64,000 bases of DNA from Ruminococcus sp. (GTDB lineage Bacteria; Bacillota; Clostridia; Lachnospirales; Lachnospiraceae), in assembly GCA_013911065.1 (NCBI GenBank), contig JACERV010000028.1, positions 1-64,000 on the forward strand, written 5' to 3'. The notes under the pieces are model-generated. The model saw only the letters and a list, made by a program, of their open reading frames with translations, had not been told where the DNA came from and ran no database searches. Every line of letters begins with the position of its first letter. Within the stretch, counting starts at the first letter, position 1. Positions 46,014 to 55,169 of the stretch are shown here, piece after piece. The translations under genes were made by a program, and so were the position numbers.

Positions 46014-47183
46014 ATGACGGAAAAGTTGTTTTATGAAGACAGCCATATGACAGAATTTACAGCCCGAGTAGAAATGTGCCGCAAAAAGGGAGAGTATTTT
46101 GAGGTAGTCCTTGACAGGACTGCCTTTTTTCCAGAGGGCGGCGGGCAATATGCAGATACTGGCTGCCTAGGAGATGTCAGAGTACTGGATGTTCAGGAAA
46201 AGAGTGGAATGATTTACCATGTAACAGAGGGAATGCTGGACGAGGGCTGCGAAGTGACTGGAAAAATAGACTGGGATATGCGTTTTATGAAAATGCAGCA
46301 GCATACCGGAGAGCACATCGTGTCCGGGTTAGTTCATTCCAGATTTGGATATAATAATGTGGGATTTCATCTGGGCAGCGAAGACTGTACGATGGACTTC
46401 AACGGGGAAATATCAAAGGAAGAGCTTTGGGAGATTGAAAAGCTGGCAAACGAAGCCGCTGTGAAAAATCTGGAGGTTCTGGTATCCTATCCTTCCGGCA
46501 CAGAGCTGGATTCTTTGGAATACAGGAGTAAAATTGAGATAGAGGGACAGGTCAGGATTGTGACAATCCCCGGATATGATGTCTGTGCCTGCTGTGCGCC
46601 TCATGTGAAGAAAACCGGAGAAATCGGCATGATAAAACTTACAAATATACAGCGGTATAAAGGCGGTGTAAGGATAACGATGCTGTGTGGATTCCGGGCA
46701 CTGGAGGATTATGGGAAAAAGGAAGGGCATGTAAAAAATATTTCTGTACTTCTGTGCGCTAAGGAAGAGGAGGTTTCAGATGCGGCAAAACGTCTGAAAG
46801 AGGAAAATGCTCAGTTAAAAGTAAAGTTGGCAGAGATTCAGAAAAAATTATTAGAATACAAGGCAAAAGAAGTTCCCAAAGAGGAAGCCTTTGTTTGCCT
46901 TTTTGAGGACAACCTGGACGGAGACAGCCCAAGACTCCTGATGAACCAAGTGCTGGTTCAGGATAAGACAGGATGTGCCGTATTTTGGAAAACAGGAGAA
47001 TCAGACTTCCGGTATGTAATAGGGAGCAAAACAATAGATGTACGTCCCCTTGCAAAAGAACTGAATGAACGATTTGAGGGGCGCGGCGGTGGAAAGCCTG
47101 AGATGGTGCAGGGCTCTCTGCAGGGCCAGGAAGATGAGATAAGGACGTGGATGCAGAAGAAAGCAAGGGAGGTAAAAGAATGA
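46014..47183 (+). CDS. Alanyl-tRNA editing protein, AlaX-L type
   Basis: A 389-residue protein resembling the editing half of alanyl-tRNA synthetase. The N-terminal part includes FFPEGGGQYADTG, and the editing site has HTGEHIVSGLVHSRF (HxxxH) with CACCAPHVKKTGEI as further zinc ligands. A coiled coil (about 250-285) and a DHHA1-type C-terminal domain with GGGKPEMVQGS follow. It hydrolyses mischarged Ser- or Gly-tRNA-Ala. It is cotranscribed with argS, and its stop overlaps the next start by four bases. Confidence 0.93.
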   Translation: MTEKLFYEDSHMTEFTARVEMCRKKGEYFEVVLDRTAFFPEGGGQYADTGCLGDVRVLDVQEKSGMIYHVTEGMLDEGCEVTGKIDWDMRFMKMQQHTGEHIVSGLVHSRFGYNNVGFHLGSEDCTMDFNGEISKEELWEIEKLANEAAVKNLEVLVSYPSGTELDSLEYRSKIEIEGQVRIVTIPGYDVCACCAPHVKKTGEIGMIKLTNIQRYKGGVRITMLCGFRALEDYGKKEGHVKNISVLLCAKEEEVSDAAKRLKEENAQLKVKLAEIQKKLLEYKAKEVPKEEAFVCLFEDNLDGDSPRLLMNQVLVQDKTGCAVFWKTGESDFRYVIGSKTIDVRPLAKELNERFEGRGGGKPEMVQGSLQGQEDEIRTWMQKKAREVKE

Positions 47184-48067
47184 ATAAGAATCCAGAATCA
47201 AAACAGTTCTGGCGGTTAGCCGGGCCTATTCTTTTATTTTGGGTCATAGAGTTTGCTGCGAGATTTCTGATTGAAGCGGTCGTGCTTGCGCCTCACATTG
47301 GGGAAATACTGGGTTACAGGTTATTTTCCAGCGGGATGACACAGGATGATATTATGAATCTGGCTTTGGAGAATTGGGAGAAGATAGCCGGGATTCTGCA
47401 ACAATATCAGATTGAGATTCTTGGAGGAGTTGCGTTATTTACGGTTCCTCTGACACTGACCTTGTTTTTGATGGATCGGAAACGGGAAAAGACCTTGTTG
47501 CTTCCTCAGAATAAAAAGGCAGGCATTTGGAGTTATTCTGCAATTTTTGCCTTTGGGGCAGCAGCCTGTATTGGAATGAGCTGTCTGTCAATTATGACAA
47601 ATCTGGCATTGATGAGTGACAACTATCAGATAGCTTCGGCGGCTTTCTATTCAGCAAGTGTTCCAGTTCAGGTCATTGTTTTGGGAATCATTATTCCTCT
47701 GACAGAGGAATTGATGTTCAGGGGTGTGCTGTTTAAAAGATACCGGGAGCAGGGCAGTTTTCTTAGGGCGGCATTGTATTCATCCCTTTTATTCAGTATT
47801 ACTCACGGGAATATGGTACAGCTTTTATATAGTTTTGTACTGGGAATGTTTTTGGCTTATGTGTATGAAAAATACGGTTCTTTTAAAGCTCCGGCGGTGC
47901 TTCACATCACAGCAAATATGATTTCTGTGATTCTCACAAATACAGGTGGCTTTACCTGGCTTGCCGCCAGCCCTGTAAGAATGGGAATTGCTTCTATCGC
48001 CAGTGCATTTATTGGTTCCGTAATGTTTGTGTTTATCCAGAAAATTGATGAAAAACCGGTACAATAA
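47180..48067 (+). CDS. CPBP family intramembrane metalloprotease
   Basis: A 295-residue protein with about eight membrane segments. The CPBP/Abi signature is PLTEELMFRGVLFKRYRE (EExxxR), followed by SITHGNMVQLLYSFVLG (histidine) and a third motif VLHITANMIS. The family includes CAAX proteases and bacterial proteins linked to peptide or bacteriocin self-immunity; the substrate here is unknown. GGGAGG precedes the ATG at 47180, which overlaps the alaX stop (ATGA). Confidence 0.88.
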   Translation: MNKNPESKQFWRLAGPILLFWVIEFAARFLIEAVVLAPHIGEILGYRLFSSGMTQDDIMNLALENWEKIAGILQQYQIEILGGVALFTVPLTLTLFLMDRKREKTLLLPQNKKAGIWSYSAIFAFGAAACIGMSCLSIMTNLALMSDNYQIASAAFYSASVPVQVIVLGIIIPLTEELMFRGVLFKRYREQGSFLRAALYSSLLFSITHGNMVQLLYSFVLGMFLAYVYEKYGSFKAPAVLHITANMISVILTNTGGFTWLAASPVRMGIASIASAFIGSVMFVFIQKIDEKPVQ

Positions 48068-48102
48068 CATACTCCTTAGGAAATAGCTGGGAACTGCAAA
48101 AA

Positions 48103-48138
48103 GCAGGCCTTTATCATGAGACATAAAAGGCCTGTTTT
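48103..48138 (+). terminator. Terminator of the argS-alaX-CPBP operon
   Basis: CAGGCCTTT and AAAAGGCCTG pair around a 12-base loop and are followed by TTTTCT. Confidence 0.8.
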
Positions 48139-48223
48139 CTCTACAATAGCAAAAGAAATTAGACAATAATAAAGGGAATCGCAAAGTTATCTAATTATCT
48201 GACAATTCCGCTTAAAGTTTATA

Positions 48224-48252
48224 TTTACAAATGAAAAAAATTGTAGTATAGT
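48224..48252 (+). promoter_or_regulatory. Promoter of gltBD
   Basis: TTTACA and TATAGT are 17 bases apart, 54 bases upstream of the gene start. Confidence 0.5.
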
Positions 48253-48305
48253 GGGAAAAAAATAAAAAGTAACACGCAAGGCTACTTTGAGAAAGGACAG
48301 AGATT

Positions 48306-51300
48306 ATGGATAAACTGAATAGAAGCGGGCAAGCTGGGTTATACAGTCCCAGTTTCGAGCATGACAACTGTGGTATTGGTGCGGTTGTGAACATTAAGGG
48401 TATAAAAAGCCATGATACAGTGGTGAACGCCCTGAAAATTGTAGAAAATCTTGAACATAGAGCAGGCAAGGACGCCGAGGGTCAAACAGGAGATGGTGTA
48501 GGAATCTTACTTCAGATTTCACACAGATTTTTTTCCAAAGTTTGTATACCCCTCGGTTTTTCTTTGCCCAAAGAGCGGGATTATGGAGTAGGAATGTTCT
48601 TTCTGCCACAAGATGAATTAAAAAGAAACCAGGCAAAAAAGATATTTGAGGTAATCACGGCAAAGGAAGGACTGAAGTTTCTTGGGTGGAGAGAAGTGCC
48701 GGTGAAATCTGAGATTTTGGGCAAGAGAGCTGTGGACTGTATGCCTTGTATTATGCAGGCGTTCATAGGCCGGCCTGAGAAAATTGAGCAGGGGCTTCCT
48801 TTTGACCGCAGGCTTTATGTGGTACGCCGTATCTTTGAGCAGAGCAGCGATGATACGTATGTAGTTTCTTTATCCAGCCGCACAATTGTGTATAAAGGAA
48901 TGTTCCTGGTGGGGCAGCTCCGTATGTTTTTCGAGGATCTGCAGGATGAGGCTTATGAGGCGGCTATTGCAATGGTGCACTCAAGATTCAGTACGAATAC
49001 AAACCCAAGCTGGGAGAGAGCACATCCGAACCGATTTATGGTACATAATGGAGAAATTAATACGATCCGTGGTAATGTGGATAAAATGCGGGCAAGAGAA
49101 GAGACAATGGAATCTGAATACCTGGAAGGTGAATTGCACAAAGTTCTTCCTGCTATTGATACTTCCGGTTCAGACTCTGCAATGCTGGATAATGCCCTGG
49201 AATTTATGGTAATGAGCGGTATGGAACTTCCGCTGGCAGTGATGATTTCAATTCCCGAACCGTGGATGAATAATCGCAGCATGGCCCAGAATAAGAAGGA
49301 TTTTTACCAGTATTATTCTACGATGATGGAGCCATGGGACGGACCTGCTTCCATTTTGTTTTCCGATGGGGACTGTATGGGGGCTGTGCTGGACCGGAAC
49401 GGTCTGCGTCCCTCCAGATATTATATTACAGAAGATGATTATCTGATTCTTTCTTCGGAAGTGGGTGTGTTGGATATTGACCCGGAAAAAATTCTTATAA
49501 AAGAACGTCTTCACCCGGGAAAAATGCTTTTAGTAGACACTCTGAAAGGGAAAGTAATTGACGATGAAGAGCTGAAAGAAAGATATGCAAATGAGAATCC
49601 CTATGGTGAATGGCTGGACAGCAATTTGATTCATCTGAGCGATTTAAAAATCCCGAATCAGGATGTGCCAGCTTATACGAAGGAAGAATGCACAAGGCTG
49701 CAGAAGGCTTTTGGCTATGCCTATGAAGATGTAAAGAGTTCTATACTCACCATGGCAAAGAACGGAGGCGAGGGGATTACCTCTATGGGAATTGATGTAC
49801 CTCTTGCAGTTCTTTCCCATAAAAACCAGATGCTGTTCGGATATTTTAAACAGCTATTTGCCCAGGTAACCAATCCGCCCATTGATGCAATCCGTGAGGA
49901 GATTGTCACCTCGACTTCCATATACATCGGAAGAGATGGAAATCTTTTAGAAAAGAGGGCAGAAAACTGTAAAATGATGCAGGTAAACAATCCAATCCTG
50001 ACAAACACAGACCTTCTGAAAATTAAGCACATGAAGGTGGAGGGATTCAAGGTAGCGGAAATTCCAATTGTGTATTATAGAAACACCAGTCTGGAAAAGG
50101 CTTTGGATTATCTGTTTATCGAGGTAGACAGGGTGATCCGGGAAGGTGCGAATATATTGATTTTGTCTGACAGAGGCGTGGATGAATACCACGTTGCGAT
50201 CCCGTCACTGCTGGCAGTATCCGGTCTGCAGCAGCATTTGGTACGTACGAAGAAGAGAACATTTGTAGCTATGATTCTGGAATCCGGGGAGCCAAGAGAG
50301 GTTCATCAGTTTGCAACCCTGCTTGGATACGGAGCATGTGCGATCAACCCATACCTGGCTCATGAATCCATCCGGCAGCTCATTGACACGAATATGCTGC
50401 ATAAGGATTATTACGCGGCGGTAAACGATTATAACTCTGCGGTTATTCACGGGATTATAAAAGTAGCTTCTAAGATGGGAATTTCTACAATCCAGTCTTA
50501 TCAGGGAGCAAAGATATTCGAGGCAATCGGACTGAAGGAAGAATTTATTAAAAAATACTTTACGGATACTGTCAGCCGTGTAGGCGGCATCGGTATTGAA
50601 GAAATTGCCAGAGACTATACTGCATTTCATTCAGAGGCATTTGATCCGCTGGGCCTGGAAGTGGATATGACTCTGGACAGCGTAGGAAGACATAAATCAA
50701 AAAGCGGCGGGGAAGAACACCTTTATAATCCACGGACAATCCACATGCTGCAGCAGTCCACAAAACGCGGGGACTACAATATGTTTAAAGAGTATACAAA
50801 AATGGTGGATGAAGAAGGTGAAAGAATCAACCTGAGAGGGCAGTTTGAATTCAATTATCCAAAAAAGGGTGTCCCGCTGGAGCAAGTAGAAAGTGTGGAT
50901 TCCATCGTTACAAGATTTAAAACAGGTGCCATGTCTTATGGATCCATTTCCAAAGAAGCACATGAGACCCTGGCAATTGCAATGAACCAGCTTCATGGAA
51001 AGTCCAACAGCGGTGAAGGCGGGGAGGATATTGACCGTCTTGATACAAATCGGGGTTCTGCAATCAAACAGGTGGCATCCGGAAGATTCGGTGTGACATC
51101 CAGGTACCTTGTCAGTGCAGGAGAAATTCAGATAAAGATGGCACAGGGGGCAAAACCGGGAGAAGGCGGACACCTGCCGGGAGGAAAAGTATATCCCTGG
51201 ATAGCGAAAACCCGTCATTCTACACCCGGAGTCAGCCTGATTTCCCCTCCGCCCCACCACGATATTTATTCCATTGAGGACTTGGCACAGCTCATTTATG

Positions 51301-52841
51301 ACTGTAAAAATGCAAATAAAAATGCCCGGATTTCTGTAAAACTGGTATCAGAGGCGGGAGTCGGAACTGTAGCAGCCGGAGTGGCCAAGGCAGGGGCAGG
51401 TTTGATCTTAATTTCCGGATATGACGGCGGAACTGGTGCGGCGCCGAGAAGCTCCATACATAATGCGGGCCTGCCGTGGGAATTAGGTCTTGCTGAGACT
51501 CATCAGACATTAATTCAAAACGGGCTGCGGGACAGGGTGCGTGTTGAGACAGACGGAAAGCTGATGAGCGGAAGGGATGTAGCGATCGCTGCGATGCTGG
51601 GAGCCGAAGAATTTGGATTTGCCACAGCACCGTTGGTGACAATGGGCTGTGTCATGATGCGGGTTTGTAACCTGGATACCTGTCCGGCAGGAGTTGCTAC
51701 TCAGAATCCTGAGCTGAGGAAACGGTTTGCAGGAAAACCGGAATATGTGGTGAATTTTATGCACTTTATTGCCGAAGAACTGAGAGAGCATATGGCAAGC
51801 TTGGGAGTAAGGACTATAGATGAGCTTGTAGGCAGGACGGATCTTCTGAGAGTGAAGGATGTCCCCACGTCAGAGCGCGCAGAAACCTTAGATTTAAATA
51901 GCATACTATACAATCCATATGCGAAAGAAAAGAAAGGTGTGATATTTAATCCAAAGAAAGCGTATAACTTTGAGCTGGAGAAGACCTTGGACGAAAAGGT
52001 GCTTATGAAACATTTTCTTCCTGCACTGGAAAAGGGGCAGAGAAAAAGTATTGAGCTGGATGTGTCTAATGTGAACCGTACATTTGGAACCATCTTCGGG
52101 TCTGAAATAACAAGAAGGTATCCGGACGGATTACCAGAAGACAACTATGTCGTGAAGTGTAAAGGGGCAGGCGGACAAAGTTTTGGTGCGTTTATTCCAA
52201 GTGGGCTGACGCTGGAACTGACCGGTGACAGCAATGATTATTTTGGAAAGGGACTGTCAGGCGGTAAGCTGGTAGTTTGTCCTCCAAAAGGAATTAAGTT
52301 TAAGACTCACGAAAACATTATTATCGGAAATGTGGCTTTTTATGGAGCTACAAGTGGAAAGGCATTTATCAGCGGTGTTGCAGGTGAAAGATTCTGCGTG
52401 CGAAATTCTGGTGTTCATGCGGTGGTGGAAGGCGTCGGAGACCACGGGTGTGAATATATGACAGGAGGACGTGTAGTGATCCTGGGACGGACCGGAAAGA
52501 ACTTTGCAGCAGGTATGAGCGGCGGTATCGCATATGTTCTGGATATGGAAAATGAGCTGTACCGTAAGGTGAATAAGGATATGGTAAGTATCAAGCATGT
52601 GACTGATAAGTATGACGTGCAGGAATTAAAAAACATGATAAAAGAGCATGTGGCATACACCAACTCTGAAATCGGAAAAGAAGTTTTGGATCATTTTAAA
52701 GATTACCTTCCAAAGTTCAAGAAAATCATACCAGAGGATTATGAGCGCATGATGACAGCAATCCTGCAGATGGAAGAAAAAGGTCTGAGCAGTGAGCAGG
52801 CTAAGATTGAAGCATTTAACCAAATAAAAAATGGAAGATAG
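48306..52841 (+). CDS. gltB: Glutamate synthase large subunit
   Basis: A 1511-residue protein that moves the amide of glutamine to 2-oxoglutarate. The propeptide of 21 residues ends before the catalytic cysteine of the glutaminase domain (HDNCGIGAVVNIKG, Cys 22). The FMN/synthase domain follows, with SKSGEGGED-like KSNSGEGGEDIDRL and the 3Fe-4S cysteines in CVMMRVCNLDTCPAGVATQ. The C-terminal GXGXG domain has GDHGCEYMTGGRVVILG. The length is normal. AAAGGA precedes the ATG. The small-subunit gene follows after 12 bases. In the Bacillus naming this is gltA. Confidence 0.97.
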   Translation: MDKLNRSGQAGLYSPSFEHDNCGIGAVVNIKGIKSHDTVVNALKIVENLEHRAGKDAEGQTGDGVGILLQISHRFFSKVCIPLGFSLPKERDYGVGMFFLPQDELKRNQAKKIFEVITAKEGLKFLGWREVPVKSEILGKRAVDCMPCIMQAFIGRPEKIEQGLPFDRRLYVVRRIFEQSSDDTYVVSLSSRTIVYKGMFLVGQLRMFFEDLQDEAYEAAIAMVHSRFSTNTNPSWERAHPNRFMVHNGEINTIRGNVDKMRAREETMESEYLEGELHKVLPAIDTSGSDSAMLDNALEFMVMSGMELPLAVMISIPEPWMNNRSMAQNKKDFYQYYSTMMEPWDGPASILFSDGDCMGAVLDRNGLRPSRYYITEDDYLILSSEVGVLDIDPEKILIKERLHPGKMLLVDTLKGKVIDDEELKERYANENPYGEWLDSNLIHLSDLKIPNQDVPAYTKEECTRLQKAFGYAYEDVKSSILTMAKNGGEGITSMGIDVPLAVLSHKNQMLFGYFKQLFAQVTNPPIDAIREEIVTSTSIYIGRDGNLLEKRAENCKMMQVNNPILTNTDLLKIKHMKVEGFKVAEIPIVYYRNTSLEKALDYLFIEVDRVIREGANILILSDRGVDEYHVAIPSLLAVSGLQQHLVRTKKRTFVAMILESGEPREVHQFATLLGYGACAINPYLAHESIRQLIDTNMLHKDYYAAVNDYNSAVIHGIIKVASKMGISTIQSYQGAKIFEAIGLKEEFIKKYFTDTVSRVGGIGIEEIARDYTAFHSEAFDPLGLEVDMTLDSVGRHKSKSGGEEHLYNPRTIHMLQQSTKRGDYNMFKEYTKMVDEEGERINLRGQFEFNYPKKGVPLEQVESVDSIVTRFKTGAMSYGSISKEAHETLAIAMNQLHGKSNSGEGGEDIDRLDTNRGSAIKQVASGRFGVTSRYLVSAGEIQIKMAQGAKPGEGGHLPGGKVYPWIAKTRHSTPGVSLISPPPHHDIYSIEDLAQLIYDCKNANKNARISVKLVSEAGVGTVAAGVAKAGAGLILISGYDGGTGAAPRSSIHNAGLPWELGLAETHQTLIQNGLRDRVRVETDGKLMSGRDVAIAAMLGAEEFGFATAPLVTMGCVMMRVCNLDTCPAGVATQNPELRKRFAGKPEYVVNFMHFIAEELREHMASLGVRTIDELVGRTDLLRVKDVPTSERAETLDLNSILYNPYAKEKKGVIFNPKKAYNFELEKTLDEKVLMKHFLPALEKGQRKSIELDVSNVNRTFGTIFGSEITRRYPDGLPEDNYVVKCKGAGGQSFGAFIPSGLTLELTGDSNDYFGKGLSGGKLVVCPPKGIKFKTHENIIIGNVAFYGATSGKAFISGVAGERFCVRNSGVHAVVEGVGDHGCEYMTGGRVVILGRTGKNFAAGMSGGIAYVLDMENELYRKVNKDMVSIKHVTDKYDVQELKNMIKEHVAYTNSEIGKEVLDHFKDYLPKFKKIIPEDYERMMTAILQMEEKGLSSEQAKIEAFNQIKNGR

Positions 52842-52853
52842 GAGGCGGTAACA

Positions 52854-54353
52854 GTGGGAAAACCAACAGGATTTATGGACTATAAAAGAGCAAATAAAAC
52901 GGCAGAAGAACCTAGAGAAAGAATCAGGCATTTCCAGGAATTCCACGTGCCTCTTTCCAAAGAGGAGCAGGAAACCCAGGGCGCAAGATGTATGGCATGT
53001 GGAGTGCCCTTCTGCCAGTCTGGCCAGATGCTGAACGGGATGGCGAGCGGCTGTCCCCTGCACAATCTGGTGCCGGAGTGGAATGATTTGATTTATAACG
53101 GGAACTGGGAAGAGGCCTATGCACGCCTTAGAAAAACAGATAACTTTCCAGAGTTTACAGGGCGTGTCTGCCCGGCTCTTTGTGAGACAGCATGTACCTG
53201 CGGGCTCCATGATGATCCGGTGTCTATAAAGGAAAATGAATACAGTATCATAGAAAATGCTTATGAGAAGGGGTATGCACGTGCATGCCCGCCTAAAGTG
53301 AGAACAGGAAAAAAGGTGGCAGTCATAGGCTCCGGCCCTGCCGGTCTTACAATTGCCGACCAGTTAAACAGCCGGGGGCATCTGGTGACGGTGTTTGAGC
53401 GGGAAGATAAGGTAGGCGGACTGCTTCGCTACGGAATTCCAAATATGAAACTGGAGAAACAGATTATAGACCGTAAAATTGCAGTTATGGAAGAAGAAGG
53501 TATTATTTTCCGAACCAATTGTAATGTGGGAAAAGACATAAAGGCAACAGAGATACTAAAGGACTATGATAAGGTGGTCCTGGCCTGCGGAGCATCTAAT
53601 CCAAGAGATATTAAGGTGCCGGGGCGTGAAGCAGAAGGAATTTATTTTGCGGTAGACTTCTTAAAGTCAACGACAAAAGCGCTGTGGGCAAACCAGATGG
53701 AATTAAAGGACGGCAATTATATTTCTGCAGAAGGAAAAAGAGTGATGGTAATTGGCGGAGGAGATACAGGTAATGACTGTGTTGGAACTTCTGTACGTCA
53801 CGGGGCCAAATCCGTACTTCAATTGGAAATGATGCCGAAAGCACCAGATAAAAGAGCAGAGAATAATCCCTGGCCGGAATGGCCCAGAGTCTGCAAGACA
53901 GATTACGGGCAGGAGGAAGCCGCCGCAGTTTTTGGAGCAGATCCGCGGGTGTATACGACAACTGTAAAAGAATTTATTAAGAATAAAAAAGGAGCAGTCT
54001 GCAAAGCAACTCTGGTAAAGCTGGAATCGAAAAAAGATGAAAAAACAGGAAGAATGATGATGGCTGAGGTTCCGGGAAGTGAGTACAGTGTGGATGTGGA
54101 CCTGGTTCTGATAGCTGCAGGATTTCTGGGAAGTGAAAGCTATGTTGCCAAAGCATTTGGTGTAGAAGTCAATGAAAGAACTAATGTAAAAACTGTGCCG
54201 GGAGAATATGAAACAAATATAAAAAATATATTTGCAGCCGGAGATATGCACAGGGGACAGTCATTGGTTGTGTGGGCAATACGGGAGGGCCGTGAGGCTG
54301 CACAGCAGATAGATTTGAGCCTGATGGGATATACGAATTTATCTGTTCAGTAA
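52854..54353 (+). CDS. gltD: Glutamate synthase small subunit
   Basis: A 499-residue FAD and Fe-S flavoprotein that feeds electrons from NAD(P)H to the large subunit. The N-terminal cysteines are CMACGVPFCQSG and CPALCETACTCG. The FAD Rossmann motif is VAVIGSGPAGLTIADQL and the NAD(P)H motif is VMVIGGGDTGNDCVG. The C-terminus has GDMHRGQSLVVWAIREGREA. It starts with GTG at 52854 after GGAGGCGG. Its terminator at 54389-54587 is interrupted by a repeat. Confidence 0.97.
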   Translation: MGKPTGFMDYKRANKTAEEPRERIRHFQEFHVPLSKEEQETQGARCMACGVPFCQSGQMLNGMASGCPLHNLVPEWNDLIYNGNWEEAYARLRKTDNFPEFTGRVCPALCETACTCGLHDDPVSIKENEYSIIENAYEKGYARACPPKVRTGKKVAVIGSGPAGLTIADQLNSRGHLVTVFEREDKVGGLLRYGIPNMKLEKQIIDRKIAVMEEEGIIFRTNCNVGKDIKATEILKDYDKVVLACGASNPRDIKVPGREAEGIYFAVDFLKSTTKALWANQMELKDGNYISAEGKRVMVIGGGDTGNDCVGTSVRHGAKSVLQLEMMPKAPDKRAENNPWPEWPRVCKTDYGQEEAAAVFGADPRVYTTTVKEFIKNKKGAVCKATLVKLESKKDEKTGRMMMAEVPGSEYSVDVDLVLIAAGFLGSESYVAKAFGVEVNERTNVKTVPGEYETNIKNIFAAGDMHRGQSLVVWAIREGREAAQQIDLSLMGYTNLSVQ

Positions 54354-54388
54354 ATGTATAAACATCCAAAGAAGTAATTGGAAAAAGA

Positions 54389-54587
54389 CCTGATCTGGGT
54401 TGAAATATGGCATATTTTACCACTGTTCATACCCTAGCCTATCACCACTCTGATAGGCTGGGAGCGACAACGTAAAGCAGTCAATGAGCCTGCCCCTCGC
54501 CGTAGGTGATTCTAAATGGGCAGGCGGCGTTACTGTTTACAGGCTTGCCTGTGAACAGTAACTATTTCACCAGGGTCAGGATTTTTT
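54389..54587 (+). terminator. gltBD terminator split by a repeat insertion
   Basis: The left arm CCTGATCTGGGTTGAAATA (54389-54407) pairs with TATTTCACCAGGGTCAGG (54563-54580), followed by ATTTTTT. The arms are now about 155 bases apart because repeat family 1 lies between them. Removing 54413-54562 restores a compact hairpin with a five-base loop. Confidence 0.75.
54421..54562 (+). repeat. Structured repeat family 1, direct copy inside the gltBD terminator
   Basis: Inverted ends ACTGTTCA and TGAACAGT. Hairpin I is AGCCTATCA/TGATAGGCT (54436-54459). Hairpin II has GCCTGCCC/GGGCAGGC (54488-54525) around TCGCC-GTA-GGTGA. Hairpin III is ACTGTT..CAGGC-TTG-CCTG..AACAGT (54531-54561). Flanking TATTTTACCA (54413-54422) and TATTTCACCA (54563-54572) match at nine of ten bases. 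No open frame of note. Confidence 0.7.
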
Positions 54588-54590
54588 ATT

Positions 54591-54982
54591 TAATTGGCTA
54601 TTGACTTTTGAGGACGGTGAGAGTAATCTAATAACAACACATCTTTGTGTATATCTTGTATCTGGAATTTATCTTTAAGGTTTCCTATTTCGTAAATCAT
54701 TATTTTTCCTGTTTTTAAGTAAATATTTGAATATGGCAGTGGATTTTATTTTAATGCAGTTTTAGCCATATAAAATTCTATTAGGATGCGTTTGGCATCA
54801 TTCTGTAAAGTTTTTCGGGAAATCCCCGGCTTTTCCAAATTTATTCTCACTAAGACAGCGTGCTGTGTGAACTTGTGCTTTTTTTAAGGAGGTGGTGCTA
54901 TTGATTGTCTGATTAAAGGTCAGGATACTCATAAACGGTACATTTATAACCAATAATTTTATATTTTATAGGAGGATTGTAT
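54591..54982 (+). other. Leader region of the pilus-like operon
   Basis: An A/T-rich stretch of about 390 bases without a gene. A strong ribosome site, AAGGAGGTGGTG, occurs at about 54886-54897, but the only codons after it give a stop within four codons (TTG ATT GTC TGA). No c-di-GMP riboswitch motif was recognised. A clear promoter was not identified. Confidence 0.4.
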
Positions 54983-55147
54983 ATGAAGACATTTATGGAG
55001 GAATATGGTGTGATTGTTGTGGCAGCAATTATCATTATGATTATTGTTGTAGCGGCAACCCCTCTTGGAAACAGCATTAAGGAAGGTATTATAGATGCTG
55101 TTGGTAAATTGACAACGGCATTGAATACAACGGCGGCAATACAATGA
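54983..55147 (+). CDS. Flp-pilin-like small membrane protein 1
   Basis: A 54-residue protein with the start MKTFMEEYGVIVVAAIIIM, one hydrophobic segment (about 9-26) and an amphipathic tail. Flp pilins have a mature N-terminus of the form xxxxEYGLIAALIAV after a glycine-terminated leader. Here the EYG and hydrophobic part match, as does the following TPLGNSIKEGI (compare TxLGxxLK in Flp), but only two residues precede the equivalent of the mature end. AGGAGG precedes the ATG. It is the first gene of the operon and resembles the starts at 57757, 57913 and 58086. Being a pilin is an inference. Confidence 0.7.
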   Translation: MKTFMEEYGVIVVAAIIIMIIVVAATPLGNSIKEGIIDAVGKLTTALNTTAAIQ

Positions 55148-55169
55148 TATACGGAAAGGTGGGCTGCTC

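Noticed and set aside
54591..54982. Cyclic-di-GMP riboswitch before the pilus-like operon
   Set aside because: Such switches often precede clostridial pilus genes, but no GEMM-type core was recognised in this leader.
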